This document shows, piece by piece, positions 28,390 through 37,701 of a stretch of 64,000 nt of DNA. How positions within the stretch are numbered: position 1 is the first letter of the stretch; every line of letters starts with the position of its first letter. The stretch comes from an uncultured Coprococcus sp. (GTDB lineage: Bacteria; Bacillota; Clostridia; Lachnospirales; Lachnospiraceae). A model generated the notes under the pieces. The model made no database searches. It was not told the origin of the DNA and worked only from the letters and a program-made list of their open reading frames with translations. The stretch is from the NCBI GenBank assembly GCA_934277375.1, contig CAKQTZ010000002.1, positions 186,001 to 250,000 of the forward strand. Reading direction: 5' to 3'. A program made the position numbers and the translations under genes.

Positions 28390-28956
28390 ATGGCAGAGAT
28401 GATCTCAGCAGGCGATTTTAGAAACGGCGTTACAATCGAATTCGAAGGAAATATTTATCAGATTATAGAGTTCCAGCACGTTAAGCCAGGAAAGGGTGCA
28501 GCTTTCGTTAGAACAAAGCTTAAGAACATCAAGAATGGCGGTGTTGTAGAGAAGTCATTCCGTCCAACAGAGAAGTGTGAGAAGGCTCACATCGAGAGAA
28601 AGGATATGCAGTATCTGTATAGCGATGGAGATCTTTACTACTTCATGGATCCAGAGACATACGATCAGATTCCTATCAGCTCAGCAGCTATAGGCGATTC
28701 ACTTAAGTTTGTTAAGGAGAATGAGCTGTGTAAGATCTGTTCACACAACGGCAACGTATTTGCTGTAGAGCCACCTCTCTTCGTTGAGCTGGTTATCACA
28801 GAGTGCGAGCCAGGTGTAAAGGGTGATACAGCTACAGGTGCAACAAAGCCATGTACAGTTGAGACAGGCGCACAGGTATCAGTACCTCTCTTTGTCAATG
28901 AGGGTGACACTATCAAGATCGATACACGTACAGGAGAGTATCTTTCAAGAGTATAA
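28390..28956 (+). CDS. efp: Elongation factor P
   Basis: A 188-residue EF-P, which enters the ribosomal E site and relieves stalling at consecutive prolines. The KOW domain has the loop PGKGAAF with the tip lysine at about residue 35, then two OB domains ([21 protein letters not shown]; the C-terminal signature with [13 protein letters not shown]). Start [10 protein letters not shown] lies 11 bases after AAGGAGG; most family members start at the inner MISAGDF. Codon use is that of a highly expressed gene. The downstream terminator closes a single-gene transcript. Confidence 0.96.
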   Translation: MAEMISAGDFRNGVTIEFEGNIYQIIEFQHVKPGKGAAFVRTKLKNIKNGGVVEKSFRPTEKCEKAHIERKDMQYLYSDGDLYYFMDPETYDQIPISSAAIGDSLKFVKENELCKICSHNGNVFAVEPPLFVELVITECEPGVKGDTATGATKPCTVETGAQVSVPLFVNEGDTIKIDTRTGEYLSRV

Positions 28957-28989
28957 TGCTTTAGTACAGAAGCTTGTAAGAATAAAAAG

Positions 28990-29025
28990 CGGATGCAGTT
29001 TATCAAAACTGTATCCGTTTTTTTT
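28990..29025 (+). terminator. Intrinsic terminator after efp
   Basis: CGGATGCAGTTT (28990-29001) pairs with AAACTGTATCCG (29006-29017) with a single G-T, followed by eight T. The space to spoIIIAA (29026-29125) should hold its mother-cell promoter, but I found no clear SigE elements. Confidence 0.92.
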
Positions 29026-29125
29026 ATGCTGTTAAGTGCTGCTAGCGGTTCTAATCACAATATATGCAGAATATATTGATTATGTAGCTGTATTTAGAAG
29101 ATTTCAGATATGAGGGATAAGTGAT

Positions 29126-30058
29126 ATGGATGGAGAAGAGATATTGCGCCTTCTGCCTATACGGATCAGGCTGATGGTGGAGAAACTGAATATAGATTAC
29201 ACAAAATTATGGGAGATCAGACTAAGGGTAAACAGTCCGTTTATATTGAGATATGAGGATTCAGAGATATATGTGGATCCGTGCGGCAGGCGGGCGCAGG
29301 ATATGAAAAACGCCTATGTTGTCACGGCAAGAGATGTGAATGATACCCTTGAATGCGTATGTAATCATTCACTGTATGCATATGAGGATGAGATAAGGCA
29401 GGGATATGTCACAGTATGTGGTGGACACAGAGTAGGAGTTGCGGGTCGTATCATTCTTGATGGCACAAGGATAAAATGCATACGGCATATATCATTTCTT
29501 AATATAAGAGTGGCTCATGAGATAAAGGGATGTAGTAAACCGGTCCTTTCGTACATATACAGTGATGGAAAATTACTGAATACACTTATAGTTTCGGCTC
29601 CGTGCCATGGAAAAACTACCCTGCTCAGGGACATTATAAGGGTGGTATCTGATGAGGGAACAACGGTGGGAGTGGTGGACGAGCGATCTGAGATAGCCGC
29701 ATGTTACAAGGGGGTGCCTCAGAATGATGTGGGAATGAGGACGGATGTTCTGGATTGCTGCCCTAAGGCAGCTGGCATGATGATGCTGGTCAGAACCATG
29801 GCTCCGGATCTGATCGCTGTTGATGAGATAGGCGGTATGCAGGATGTAGACGCTATATTCGGCGTAATCAACTGTGGATGCAGACTTCTGGCAACGGCAC
29901 ATGGATATTCTATAGATGATGTGAGAGATAGGGCAGGCATCAGAAGACTCGTGGAAAACAGGGTGTTTGACAGATATGTTGTTCTTGGAGGAACAAAGGC
30001 GGGACAGGTATCGGATATATTTGATGGTCAGGGTAACCGGCTCTGCTGGTGCCAGTGA
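29126..30058 (+). CDS. spoIIIAA: Stage III sporulation protein AA (SpoIIIAA ATPase)
   Basis: A 310-residue cytosolic AAA/secretion-type ATPase that powers the SpoIIIA-SpoIIQ channel between mother cell and forespore. Walker A is APCHGKTT at 158-165, followed by VVDERSEIAACYKG and the Walker B segment LIAVDEIGG. It is the first gene of a complete eight-gene operon in canonical order. Start ATG follows GAGGGATAAGTGAT. SpoIIIA operons are SigE-controlled in studied Firmicutes; the promoter here was not identified. Confidence 0.95.
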   Translation: MDGEEILRLLPIRIRLMVEKLNIDYTKLWEIRLRVNSPFILRYEDSEIYVDPCGRRAQDMKNAYVVTARDVNDTLECVCNHSLYAYEDEIRQGYVTVCGGHRVGVAGRIILDGTRIKCIRHISFLNIRVAHEIKGCSKPVLSYIYSDGKLLNTLIVSAPCHGKTTLLRDIIRVVSDEGTTVGVVDERSEIAACYKGVPQNDVGMRTDVLDCCPKAAGMMMLVRTMAPDLIAVDEIGGMQDVDAIFGVINCGCRLLATAHGYSIDDVRDRAGIRRLVENRVFDRYVVLGGTKAGQVSDIFDGQGNRLCWCQ

Positions 30059-30079
30059 TCAAGAAGCGGAGGTGGTATT

Positions 30080-30595
30080 TTGAAGCTTGTAGGCTGTCTT
30101 CTGATAGTATACGCATCATCTATGACAGGACATGCCATAGGACAATATCATATGAGGATGGTCAGGGAGCTTGAGGAGATACTGCTTTTTATACGGATAC
30201 TGAAGGGGCAGATATCATATGCGGCAATTGAACTGCCGGAATTGCTTGAGGAGAGTGAAAACCGGCTGAATGGGGCGGTAAGGGAATGGATACATATGCT
30301 GACACGCAGACTGGTGGAGAGGTGCGATACACCATTTGCCGAATTGTGGGGTGATTCCATGGCAGATCTGGAGAGACTGAGTGCTCTGAAAAAAGATGTC
30401 ATATCAGATGTGGACATGCTTGGAAGAATACTGGGTGATATGGATATTGAAGCGCAGATCTCGCAGATAGAACTCGTGGAAAATATATTGAATGACAGGT
30501 ATGAGAGGGCGAGGGAGCGCAGCGTCAGAACAAACAGACTGGCAAACTACCTTGGGATTCTAGGTGGTGTGTTCATTGTGATCATGCTGATATAG
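30080..30595 (+). CDS. spoIIIAB: Stage III sporulation protein AB
   Basis: A 171-residue protein with a signal-like N-terminal helix (KLVGCLLIVYASSMTGHAI), a helical middle and a C-terminal membrane helix (LGILGGVFIVIMLI). SpoIIIAB resembles GspF-type platform proteins and probably anchors SpoIIIAA to the membrane. Starts at TTG 30080 with GCGGAGG 8 bases upstream; no ATG is better placed. Standard length for the family. Confidence 0.92.
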   Translation: MKLVGCLLIVYASSMTGHAIGQYHMRMVRELEEILLFIRILKGQISYAAIELPELLEESENRLNGAVREWIHMLTRRLVERCDTPFAELWGDSMADLERLSALKKDVISDVDMLGRILGDMDIEAQISQIELVENILNDRYERARERSVRTNRLANYLGILGGVFIVIMLI

Positions 30596-30659
30596 ATGAG
30601 ATGTGTCAGTTTTGCTGTGGCAGCTTTATATGCTGTTAAATGGGCAGGGGAGATAGAGA

Positions 30660-30860
30660 ATGACAATACAGATACTTTTGAAGATAGGAGCTGTGGGAAT
30701 ATTGGTTGCACTGCTCAATCAGATATTGAAGCATTCAGGCAAGGAAGAACATGCATATCTGCTCAATCTGGCCGGACTTATAATTGTGTTGTCCTGGGTC
30801 ATTCCTTATATACAGGATTTGTTTAATGAGATCATGGAACTTGTGAATATTGGTCAATAG
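30660..30860 (+). CDS. spoIIIAC: Stage III sporulation protein AC
   Basis: A 66-residue two-helix membrane protein (IQILLKIGAVGILVALLNQIL and LLNLAGLIIVLSWVIPYIQDLF), typical of SpoIIIAC. It is the smallest member of the channel complex and related to SpoIIIAD. GGGGAG precedes ATG 30660. An overlapping frame at 30596-30826 is not a gene. Confidence 0.93.
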   Translation: MTIQILLKIGAVGILVALLNQILKHSGKEEHAYLLNLAGLIIVLSWVIPYIQDLFNEIMELVNIGQ

Positions 30861-30869
30861 ATTGGAGGC

Positions 30870-31262
30870 ATGATGAATCTTATTGCTGTTGTGCTGTCGG
30901 GGGTCATAGTGGTGCTTGTTGCCATAAAGATAAAGGATATAGATCCGGCCTATGGGGTAGTCCTGGCTATAGCTGGATGCGTAATGATAATGTGTTACAT
31001 AATTGGCAGATTTGAGCAGATAACTTTATACATACAGAAGCTGATGTCATATGTATCCCTGAATATAACGTATATAGGAATAATACTTAAGATGATAGGT
31101 ATCGCGTATATATGCCAGTTTTCAAGTGATATATGTAAGGATGCAGGGTACAATGCCATATCATCCCAGATAGAAATGGCAGGAAGATTATCTCTCATAC
31201 TTCTGAGTATGCCTGTGCTCATGAGTGTGATAGAGCTGGTGGTGTCGATAGTTGAGAGTTAG
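30870..31262 (+). CDS. spoIIIAD: Stage III sporulation protein AD
   Basis: A 130-residue membrane protein with about four hydrophobic helices, member of the SpoIIIAC/AD family. Two ATGs stand in tandem (30870, 30873) behind GGAGG; the second has the better spacing, so the true start may be 30873. Its end overlaps the spoIIIAE TTG start by 11 bases, which suggests translational coupling. Confidence 0.92.
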   Translation: MMNLIAVVLSGVIVVLVAIKIKDIDPAYGVVLAIAGCVMIMCYIIGRFEQITLYIQKLMSYVSLNITYIGIILKMIGIAYICQFSSDICKDAGYNAISSQIEMAGRLSLILLSMPVLMSVIELVVSIVES

Positions 31263-32433
31263 AAATATATTGGTCATGATCGCAATGCTGGTTGTAGGTG
31301 CTGCTATGATGAAGCCAACATGTATGGCGATGGCATATTCAGGAGAGAAAGGAGAATGGGAGGAGTACACACAGGAAAATACACAAGAAAATACACAGGA
31401 GACATACAGTGATCTCGAGGATGAAACAGTATTTGCCCAACTGGACAATATTCTTCAGTCTAAAACAAATGTCAGGTTCAGTGACATATACATGCAGATA
31501 AAATCAGGTGATGTGGATGGAGCCTGCAGGCTTGCCGGTACTGCCTTTACAGAAAGTCTTATATATGAACTGAGGACAAGCCGCTTACTTGCAATTCAGA
31601 TAATTGCGGTGATAGTACTGGGAAGCATATTTGTACAGGTATCTGGCGATATGGGTGAGTATGTTATGGAGAGCGGATTTATGGTTACATATATGGTGCT
31701 TATCTCGTTGCTTCTCGGAGATTTTTTTGTTGTTCAGGAGATAGTCCGCGATACGCTGCAGGAGGTGACGGAATTTATAAAGATATTCTATCCCATGTAT
31801 GCCACCTCCATATTGTATGTTCAGGGGTCTGAAAGCGCAAAATACTCACAGTCAATAATACTTCTGGTGATTTATATATGTCAGAATGGTGTGATAAAGT
31901 TTGTGCTTCCGCTTATAAAATGCAGTGGCCTTATAGCGCTTATCAACAATATAAACCGGGAAGACTATTTTTCAAGGCTGTCGGGGCTTATGAGAAGCGT
32001 TTCAAAGTGGTGTATGGGAGGGATGTTTGCCGTTGTCACAGGAATAAATGTAGTCAAATCCATGATTGCACCGTCCATAGACAGGGTATCGAGAAATGGT
32101 GTTCTGAAAACTCTTGGCAAGATGACAGGAATGTCATCGGTAAGTGCGGTGATAAGTGTCATCATAAGCACCGGTGAGTTCATAAGAAACTGTATGGGAG
32201 TTACATGTACAATAGTTGTGATAATCATAGTGGCAGTTCCGATGATCAAAATAATTGTGATAATTTTTACCCTGAGATGTATCGCTGCTTTGGTCCAGCC
32301 GGCCTGCGACAAGCGCTTTTCAGATGGAATAAGTATTATGGCAGGTACCGTAGAACTTATGCTCGGAGCCTGTGGAGTAAGCGTGATGATGTTTATCATA
32401 AGCATAGCTCTTATGGCGATGAGTCTGTCATAG
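31252..32433 (+). CDS. spoIIIAE: Stage III sporulation protein AE
   Basis: A 393-residue polytopic membrane protein of the SpoIIIA channel. An N-terminal signal sequence (ILVMIAMLVVGAAMMKPTCMAMA) precedes a polar segment, then about six or seven membrane helices in the C-terminal two thirds. Starts at TTG 31252 inside the end of spoIIIAD; ATG 31276 is an alternative that would shorten the signal. A small repeat (QENTQENTQET) lies after the signal. Hydrophobicity and order are diagnostic. Confidence 0.92.
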   Translation: MRVRNILVMIAMLVVGAAMMKPTCMAMAYSGEKGEWEEYTQENTQENTQETYSDLEDETVFAQLDNILQSKTNVRFSDIYMQIKSGDVDGACRLAGTAFTESLIYELRTSRLLAIQIIAVIVLGSIFVQVSGDMGEYVMESGFMVTYMVLISLLLGDFFVVQEIVRDTLQEVTEFIKIFYPMYATSILYVQGSESAKYSQSIILLVIYICQNGVIKFVLPLIKCSGLIALINNINREDYFSRLSGLMRSVSKWCMGGMFAVVTGINVVKSMIAPSIDRVSRNGVLKTLGKMTGMSSVSAVISVIISTGEFIRNCMGVTCTIVVIIIVAVPMIKIIVIIFTLRCIAALVQPACDKRFSDGISIMAGTVELMLGACGVSVMMFIISIALMAMSLS

Positions 32434-32453
32434 ATCGATCATCAGGAGGGAAT

Positions 32454-32930
32454 ATGTTAGCTGAATGGATTAAAAATATTGTCATATGCAGCATTTTATT
32501 TTCGGTTATATTGCATGTGGCTCCTGATCCGAAGATGAGACGTTATATACAGATAGCGGTTGGACTTGTCATGATCATTGTAGTGATGAACCCGCTTATA
32601 GATATGATGAAATGTGATGACAGGATAATATTTAATATATATGAGGAATCCATGGGGATGTGCATCGAGCCGGGAGAAGATGCTGTATATGAAAGGTCCA
32701 TGGAGATGGTTGTGAAACAGTTCATATATGACAGATATGGTGCTGATACAGATGTACATGTAGTTATGGGAAATGATATGCAATTGCAGGAGATAGATAT
32801 ATATGTAGACCAGGAAAATCTTAAGAAAGAAAATATTACCTATCCAGATAAATGGTATACAGCACTCGCACCTGCAGTTGCAAAAGAGTACGGGTTGGAC
32901 AGCAGCAGGGTTCATTTGATGGGAGAATGA
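32454..32930 (+). CDS. spoIIIAF: Stage III sporulation protein AF
   Basis: A 158-residue protein with two N-terminal membrane helices (LAEWIKNIVICSILFSVILH and IQIAVGLVMIIVVMNPLIDM) and an outer domain that in the family adopts a ring-building-like fold. ATG 32454 follows AGGAGGGAAT; the frame is open much further upstream but that part overlaps spoIIIAE. The stop codon overlaps the first possible ATG of spoIIIAG (ATGA). Confidence 0.92.
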   Translation: MLAEWIKNIVICSILFSVILHVAPDPKMRRYIQIAVGLVMIIVVMNPLIDMMKCDDRIIFNIYEESMGMCIEPGEDAVYERSMEMVVKQFIYDRYGADTDVHVVMGNDMQLQEIDIYVDQENLKKENITYPDKWYTALAPAVAKEYGLDSSRVHLMGE

Positions 32931-32932
32931 AA

Positions 32933-33532
32933 ATGAATATATGGAAAATTATTGGCAGCAACAAAAAAGCATATAAGTTGCTGCTTATTTTGCTTATAGG
33001 TGTATGCCTTATGATAGTGGTGTGGCCGACGGACAAAAGTGGTGGAAGTGCAGAAAAAAATGGTGAAAACAGAAGTCAGGATAAACAGACTGCATTGGGG
33101 ATTGGAGATGAAGGCGATGGATTCGATATGACCATGGGGCCATATACAGAGTCAGATGTTACAGAAAAATATATATCAGATCTTGAAAACAGGCTTGAAG
33201 CGATGCTTGAAAAAATGGGGGGAATATCGGATGTGAGCGTTATGATAACCGTGAAGGATGGCGGGGAGATGGTGCCACTCAAGGATACTGGGACTAGCAG
33301 CAGTGAGTCCTCGGAAAGTGTGAGTAACAGCGTTACAGAGGAGACGGTCATGTCCAGTGATGGAAACAGCTCGAAGCCCTGTATGACAAGATACATAGAG
33401 CCGGAGATAGAAGGTGTTGTAGTGTGCTGCAAGGGTGCAGATGTAGGGGAAACATCTTTGAAAATAACAAATGCAGTTCAGGCATTATTTGATGTTCCCG
33501 TGCATAAGATTGTGGTATTAGAAGCAAATTAA
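32933..33532 (+). CDS. spoIIIAG: Stage III sporulation protein AG
   Basis: A roughly 199-residue bitopic protein with a membrane helix at about 13-32 (AYKLLLILLIGVCLMIVVW) and an outer ring-building-motif domain, including VSVMITVKDGGEMVPL and EIEGVVVCCKGAD. SpoIIIAG forms the large ring of the channel in the intermembrane space. ATG 32933 has GGGAG 7 bases upstream; ATG 32927 overlaps the spoIIIAF stop and is also possible. A Ser-rich insertion (about 114-132) is typical of the ring insertion loop. Confidence 0.93.
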   Translation: MNIWKIIGSNKKAYKLLLILLIGVCLMIVVWPTDKSGGSAEKNGENRSQDKQTALGIGDEGDGFDMTMGPYTESDVTEKYISDLENRLEAMLEKMGGISDVSVMITVKDGGEMVPLKDTGTSSSESSESVSNSVTEETVMSSDGNSSKPCMTRYIEPEIEGVVVCCKGADVGETSLKITNAVQALFDVPVHKIVVLEAN

Positions 33533-33545
33533 AGTGGAGGGCTTT

Positions 33546-34223
33546 ATGAAGAAATTATTTGGGAGAAACAGACTTGCGATCATAGCGCTTGCGGTCATGA
33601 TAGGTATTGCAGGTTACATGAGTTTTGCGGATTCCGCCAAGGATAAAAAGAAAGCTGAAAACGATGCAGAGAAGCAGGTAGAGGTTGTGAGTTTTCAGGA
33701 TCTGGCTGTGGATGGCCAGGCCGAGGAGCAGATTGATACAGAGTTACAGACTCAGGATGATGACGGATCAATGTCTGCTGAGGATGGAGAGGACATGAAG
33801 GAGGAGATGGAGCTCAATGGTCCTGAGGATGAGATTGGGGATGCGGTGCTCACAAGTGCCCAGGCAGGCAGGAGTAACATGGCAGCAGTCAAGCTCACCA
33901 GGGAACAGACGAGGTCAAAGAGCAGGGAAGCACTTATGGATATCATAGCGGATGAGGCACTCAGTGATGAGGCAAAGAAGGATGCCGCTGATACATATGT
34001 GAAGCTCAGTGACACCATAGAGAAGGAGACAGATGTTGAGAATGTGCTTGCTGCCAAGGGATATACGGATGCCATGGTCACGATAAGCGATGATGCCGTA
34101 GATGTATCGCTTGGAACAGGGGAGATAAGTGACATGGAGAGGGCTCAGATAGAGGATATAGTAGTTCGTAACACAGGGTATGACATAAGCAGCGTGGCAA
34201 TATCGGTGGAAGATGCCAAGTAG
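33546..34223 (+). CDS. spoIIIAH: Stage III sporulation protein AH
   Basis: A roughly 225-residue bitopic protein; helix at about 8-24 (RLAIIALAVMIGIAGYMSFA), a long acidic linker (Gln/Asp/Glu-rich), then the YscJ/FliF-like ring domain that binds forespore SpoIIQ. ATG 33546 has GTGGAGGG upstream; the GTG at 33534 lies in that site. It ends the spoIIIA operon. The linker is more acidic than in B. subtilis. Confidence 0.92.
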   Translation: MKKLFGRNRLAIIALAVMIGIAGYMSFADSAKDKKKAENDAEKQVEVVSFQDLAVDGQAEEQIDTELQTQDDDGSMSAEDGEDMKEEMELNGPEDEIGDAVLTSAQAGRSNMAAVKLTREQTRSKSREALMDIIADEALSDEAKKDAADTYVKLSDTIEKETDVENVLAAKGYTDAMVTISDDAVDVSLGTGEISDMERAQIEDIVVRNTGYDISSVAISVEDAK

Positions 34224-34245
34224 AGACACAGTCCGGCGCATATAC

Positions 34246-34274
34246 TTGCAAAATAGCTGCCAGGATATTATAAT
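34246..34274 (+). promoter_or_regulatory. SigA-type promoter of the asp23-nusB-xseA... run
   Basis: TTGCAA (34246-34251), exact 17-base spacer, TATAAT (34269-34274), about 47 bases before asp23. It uncouples the housekeeping genes from the sporulation operon upstream. Confidence 0.75.
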
Positions 34275-34320
34275 GTGATATAGTTGTGCGAGTACCATAC
34301 ATATAGCAGGAGGTAGAGAT

Positions 34321-34740
34321 ATGAGTGATACAGTGAATGCAGATATCATGAATGATGGCAGCGCAGTTCAGGACAATTCATATAACATAGAAGAGAATAA
34401 TTCTCTGGGTAAAGTCCAGATAGCCGATGATGTTGTTGCTATAATAGCAGGACTTGCAGCAGGAGAAGTTGAAGGTGTATACAGACTTACGGGCAATCTG
34501 CCTAACGAGCTTGCATCCAGATTTGGAAGAAAGAATCCGGCAAAGGGTGTAAAGGTGGAATTGCTTCCGGGAAAAGTAAAAGTTGATATTGCGATAGAGG
34601 TATTATACGAATACAGCATACCCGAGGTATCAGGTCAGGTTCAGGACAAGGTTAAGCAGGCTATAGAGACCATGACAGGACTTGCAGTTGAGGAAGTGAA
34701 TATAAGGATAGCCGGTGTTCGTGTCGGTGATGGCAAATAA
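34321..34740 (+). CDS. Asp23/Gls24 family envelope stress protein (YqhY-like)
   Basis: A 139-residue Asp23/Gls24 (DUF322) domain protein (VVAIIAGLAAGEVEGVYRL, VDIAIEVLYEYSIPEVSGQVQDKV). In B. subtilis the homologue yqhY sits between accC and nusB and affects fatty-acid metabolism; here accB and accC are absent but the position before nusB is kept. GCAGGAGG precedes the ATG. Cytosolic, likely membrane-associated. First gene after the SigA promoter. Confidence 0.9.
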   Translation: MSDTVNADIMNDGSAVQDNSYNIEENNSLGKVQIADDVVAIIAGLAAGEVEGVYRLTGNLPNELASRFGRKNPAKGVKVELLPGKVKVDIAIEVLYEYSIPEVSGQVQDKVKQAIETMTGLAVEEVNIRIAGVRVGDGK

Positions 34741-34777
34741 TTTCGGATAAATCCGGTAGGATAGTGGAGAGGAAAAC

Positions 34778-35257
34778 ATGACAAGAAGAGAGATAAGAGA
34801 CAAGATATTCAAGATTGTATTTGCGGTTGAGTTCAATACTCCTGATGAGATGCAGGAGCAGATCGATCTCGCATTTGATACAGATATGCCAGGAGAAGAG
34901 GAAGACGATCCTATGCTGTATGCCCCGGTTTCAGACAGAGACAGGAGCTATATAACAGATAAGGTTATGGATATCCTGTCAAAAAAGGAGGATATAGATA
35001 AGACTATATCAGAGATATCTGATGGATGGAAGCTTCCGCGTATAGGCAAAGAGGAGCTGGCGATTCTCAGGCTTGGAGTGTATGAGGTTGTATACGATGA
35101 AACTATCCCTGAGAAGGTTGCAATAAACGAAGCGGTGGAGCTTGCAAAAAAATACTGCGATGTATCTGCAAGCAAGTTTGTGAATGCCCTTCTGGCTAAG
35201 CTGGTTGCAAAGAACGATGAGGCAGAGAAAGGCAGTGAGAATGCCGAGACAGAGTAA
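34778..35257 (+). CDS. nusB: Transcription antitermination factor NusB
   Basis: A 159-residue helical NusB, which with NusE binds boxA RNA during rRNA transcription. N-terminal TRREIRDKIFKIVFAVEF and the C-terminal PEKVAINEAVELAKKYCDVSASKFVNALL region are diagnostic (the latter split here over a conserved helix-turn-helix of the family). A short acidic insertion near 30-45 is not universal. It overlaps the likely xseA start by 17 bases. Confidence 0.93.
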   Translation: MTRREIRDKIFKIVFAVEFNTPDEMQEQIDLAFDTDMPGEEEDDPMLYAPVSDRDRSYITDKVMDILSKKEDIDKTISEISDGWKLPRIGKEELAILRLGVYEVVYDETIPEKVAINEAVELAKKYCDVSASKFVNALLAKLVAKNDEAEKGSENAETE

Positions 35258-36521
35258 TATATATACAGTAAGAGAACTCAATGATAAGATCCAGGAGCTG
35301 GTGAGTGGAGAACCGTGGCTTGGAAATCTGGGAGTTGAGGGGGAGATCACTGGGATAGGAAGAGATAAGAGAGGTCATATGTATTTCAGTCTCAAGGATC
35401 CCAGTGGTGTTCTGTCTGCTGTAATGTTTGCGGGAAAGCAGGCATATGGTTTACAATTTGAACCAAAGAATGGCGATAAAGTACATGCATTTGGTCATAT
35501 AGATGTGTTCGTAAGGGACGGTAAATATCAGCTCTATGTGGACAGGCTTGTTCGAGTGGGTGATGGCGAGGTGAATGCCAAGCTGGAAAAACTCATCGCG
35601 AGACTTGACAGCATGGGGCTGTTTTCGCAGGAATATAAAAAGCCAATACCTGCATACCCAAGACGTATAGGAATAGTGACAGCCGGTGCAAAGGCAGCGA
35701 TAAGTGATATCAAAGCTGTGGCAAAAAGGAGGGATCCGTATGCGCAGCTATACTGTTATCCGGCAACGGTACAGGGACAGTATGCGGCTGCGGATATATC
35801 AAGAGGAATAGAGATCCTGGATTCAATGGGACTGGATGTCATAATAGTTGGCCGTGGAGGTGGTTCCAAGGAAGATCTGTGGGCATTCAATGAAGAACAG
35901 GTAGCCTGGGCTATATTTAATGCAGAAACCCCGATAATATCTGCGACAGGACATGAGATAGACAATACAGTTGCCGATATGGTTGCGGACAGACGGGAAT
36001 CCAATCCATCTACTGCGGTCATGCATGCACTTCCTGTAGTGACGGATACAGTGGCGCAGTTTGACAAGAGAAGGCAGTATCTTGACACACTCATGGAGAA
36101 CAGAGTAGATAAGCTGAGGAGGACAGTAGACGGGTATGACAGACAGATAAGATGTCTCAGCCCCGGAGCAAAACTTCAGACCCAGCGGGAGAAACTGGAT
36201 AGATTTGCAGAGCTGTTTTCATCGTCTATGGATAGAAAGGTCAGCGCGCAGTCAGAACGATGTGACAGATTGAAAGAGAGGCTTGACAATGCGGCGATAA
36301 AAAAGCTGGATATACGCATGAGTGCACTTGCGGTTATGACCGGGCGCATACATGGATTGTCGCCAACAGCCAAGCTGGTAAATGGATTCGGATATATCGG
36401 ATCAGATGGTATGCCTGTGAGAAATGTATCTGATGTCGATGTGGGCAGTGGCATAGATATAACATTGCACGACGGCAGGATACAGGCGGTTGTCACAGGA
36501 ACTATCAGGCAGGAGGAATAG
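35241..36521 (+). CDS. xseA: Exodeoxyribonuclease VII large subunit
   Basis: A roughly 426-residue XseA with the N-terminal OB domain (VRELNDKIQELVSGEPWLGN; GHMYFSLKD), then the catalytic core (RIGIVTAGAKAAISDI, DVIIVGRGGGSKEDLWAFN, VISATGHEIDNTVAD with I for V). ATG 35241 lies inside nusB; the longer frame from 35184 has no family support. With XseB it degrades single-stranded DNA in both directions. folD, which precedes xseA in B. subtilis, is missing. Confidence 0.94.
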   Translation: MPRQSNIYTVRELNDKIQELVSGEPWLGNLGVEGEITGIGRDKRGHMYFSLKDPSGVLSAVMFAGKQAYGLQFEPKNGDKVHAFGHIDVFVRDGKYQLYVDRLVRVGDGEVNAKLEKLIARLDSMGLFSQEYKKPIPAYPRRIGIVTAGAKAAISDIKAVAKRRDPYAQLYCYPATVQGQYAAADISRGIEILDSMGLDVIIVGRGGGSKEDLWAFNEEQVAWAIFNAETPIISATGHEIDNTVADMVADRRESNPSTAVMHALPVVTDTVAQFDKRRQYLDTLMENRVDKLRRTVDGYDRQIRCLSPGAKLQTQREKLDRFAELFSSSMDRKVSAQSERCDRLKERLDNAAIKKLDIRMSALAVMTGRIHGLSPTAKLVNGFGYIGSDGMPVRNVSDVDVGSGIDITLHDGRIQAVVTGTIRQEE

Positions 36522-36523
36522 TT

Positions 36524-36766
36524 ATGGCAGAAGATAAGCAGAATATGACAGCATCGGATGATTCCCAGTCACTGGGTGATGTGTCCATAGAGGATGCTCT
36601 TGCAAGACTTGATGAGATAGCGGTCATACTTGAGAGTGCACAGACTGGGCTGAAGGAGTCCCTGGACGTGTATTCAGAGGGAGTACAGCTGATAAACAGA
36701 TGCAGAAATTATCTGTGTGATGTGGAAAAAGAGATGATAACTCTTGCAGGAAATGAGGGGGAATAA
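36524..36766 (+). CDS. xseB: Exodeoxyribonuclease VII small subunit
   Basis: An 80-residue helical XseB (IEDALARLDEIAVILESAQTG, LKESLDVYSEGVQLINRC). It forms a multi-copy helical partner of XseA. The ATG lies 3 bases after the xseA stop behind AGGAGG, so the pair is coupled. An N-terminal polar extension of about 20 residues is slightly longer than usual. Confidence 0.94.
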   Translation: MAEDKQNMTASDDSQSLGDVSIEDALARLDEIAVILESAQTGLKESLDVYSEGVQLINRCRNYLCDVEKEMITLAGNEGE

Positions 36767-36775
36767 GGAAAAGAT

Positions 36776-37687
36776 ATGATAGATAATTACAGATTACCGG
36801 AGAATATGGATGCCCTGATAACTGAAAAGGCAGACCGTATCAGCGGGATTGTGAAGTCCTACCTTCCGGAGATAAACGGATTTCCGAGAACTGTGTGTGA
36901 TGCCATGGCATATTCAGTTGAGGCCGGAGGCAAGAGACTGAGACCTATGCTCATGGAGGAAACATATCGTTTATTTGGAGGACAAGATGAGGTCGTTGAG
37001 CCATTTATGGCAGCGATAGAGATGATACATACATATTCTCTGATTCATGATGATCTGCCTGCTCTGGATAATGATGAGTTCAGACGTGGCAGAAAGACTT
37101 CACATATGGTGTATGGTGAAGCCATGGCGATACTTGCGGGAGATGCACTCTTAAACTATGCGTATGAGACAGCCTGTAAGGCATTTGCCATGGATGCAGA
37201 TATAAGGTCAGTGGCTGATGCAATGTGCATACTTGCCAGTAAGCCTGGCATATATGGCATGATCGGCGGCCAGGTGGTAGATGTGGAGATGACGGGCAGA
37301 CTTCTGTCAAGGGAGCAGCTTGAGTATGTGTACGAGAATAAAACAGGAGCGCTGATAGAGGCATCGATGATGATAGGTGCAGTTCTTGCTGGTGCAGACA
37401 GAGAGCAGGTAACTGCAGTTCATGATATAGCATCATCTATCGGAATGGCATTTCAGGTTCAGGACGACATTCTGGATGTGTGTGGAGACAGTAAAGTACT
37501 GGGGAAACCGGTGCTCAGCGATGAGGAAAACGGCAAAGTTACATATGTAACGATTCATGGTGTGGAGGAATCGAAAAGATATGTGAGAGAGCTGTCGGAG
37601 AAGGCAGTAAGAGGATTGGAAGAGATCGGCGGGGACTATGAATTCCTTAAACAGCTGGTTATATGGCTGATTAACAGAAGAAAATAG
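36776..37687 (+). CDS. ispA: Polyprenyl (farnesyl/geranyl) diphosphate synthase
   Basis: A 303-residue trans-isoprenyl diphosphate synthase. First Asp-rich motif HDDLPALDND near 90-99, second QDDILDV near 229-235, both with their flanking Arg/Lys residues (GKRLRP, RRGRKTSH). Length suits farnesyl diphosphate synthase, feeding undecaprenyl and menaquinone precursors. It lies 9 bases after xseB and upstream of dxs, the first enzyme of the same pathway. Confidence 0.92.
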   Translation: MIDNYRLPENMDALITEKADRISGIVKSYLPEINGFPRTVCDAMAYSVEAGGKRLRPMLMEETYRLFGGQDEVVEPFMAAIEMIHTYSLIHDDLPALDNDEFRRGRKTSHMVYGEAMAILAGDALLNYAYETACKAFAMDADIRSVADAMCILASKPGIYGMIGGQVVDVEMTGRLLSREQLEYVYENKTGALIEASMMIGAVLAGADREQVTAVHDIASSIGMAFQVQDDILDVCGDSKVLGKPVLSDEENGKVTYVTIHGVEESKRYVRELSEKAVRGLEEIGGDYEFLKQLVIWLINRRK

Positions 37688-37701
37688 CCTGCGGTTACGG
37701 T

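Noticed and set aside
29026..29125. SigE promoter of spoIIIAA
   Set aside because: Expected by analogy, but no -35/-10 pair close to the SigE consensus could be defended.
30596..30826. 76-codon frame overlapping spoIIIAC
   Set aside because: Cys-rich out-of-frame reading of the spoIIIAC coding region; the AC frame has the ribosome site and the two family helices.
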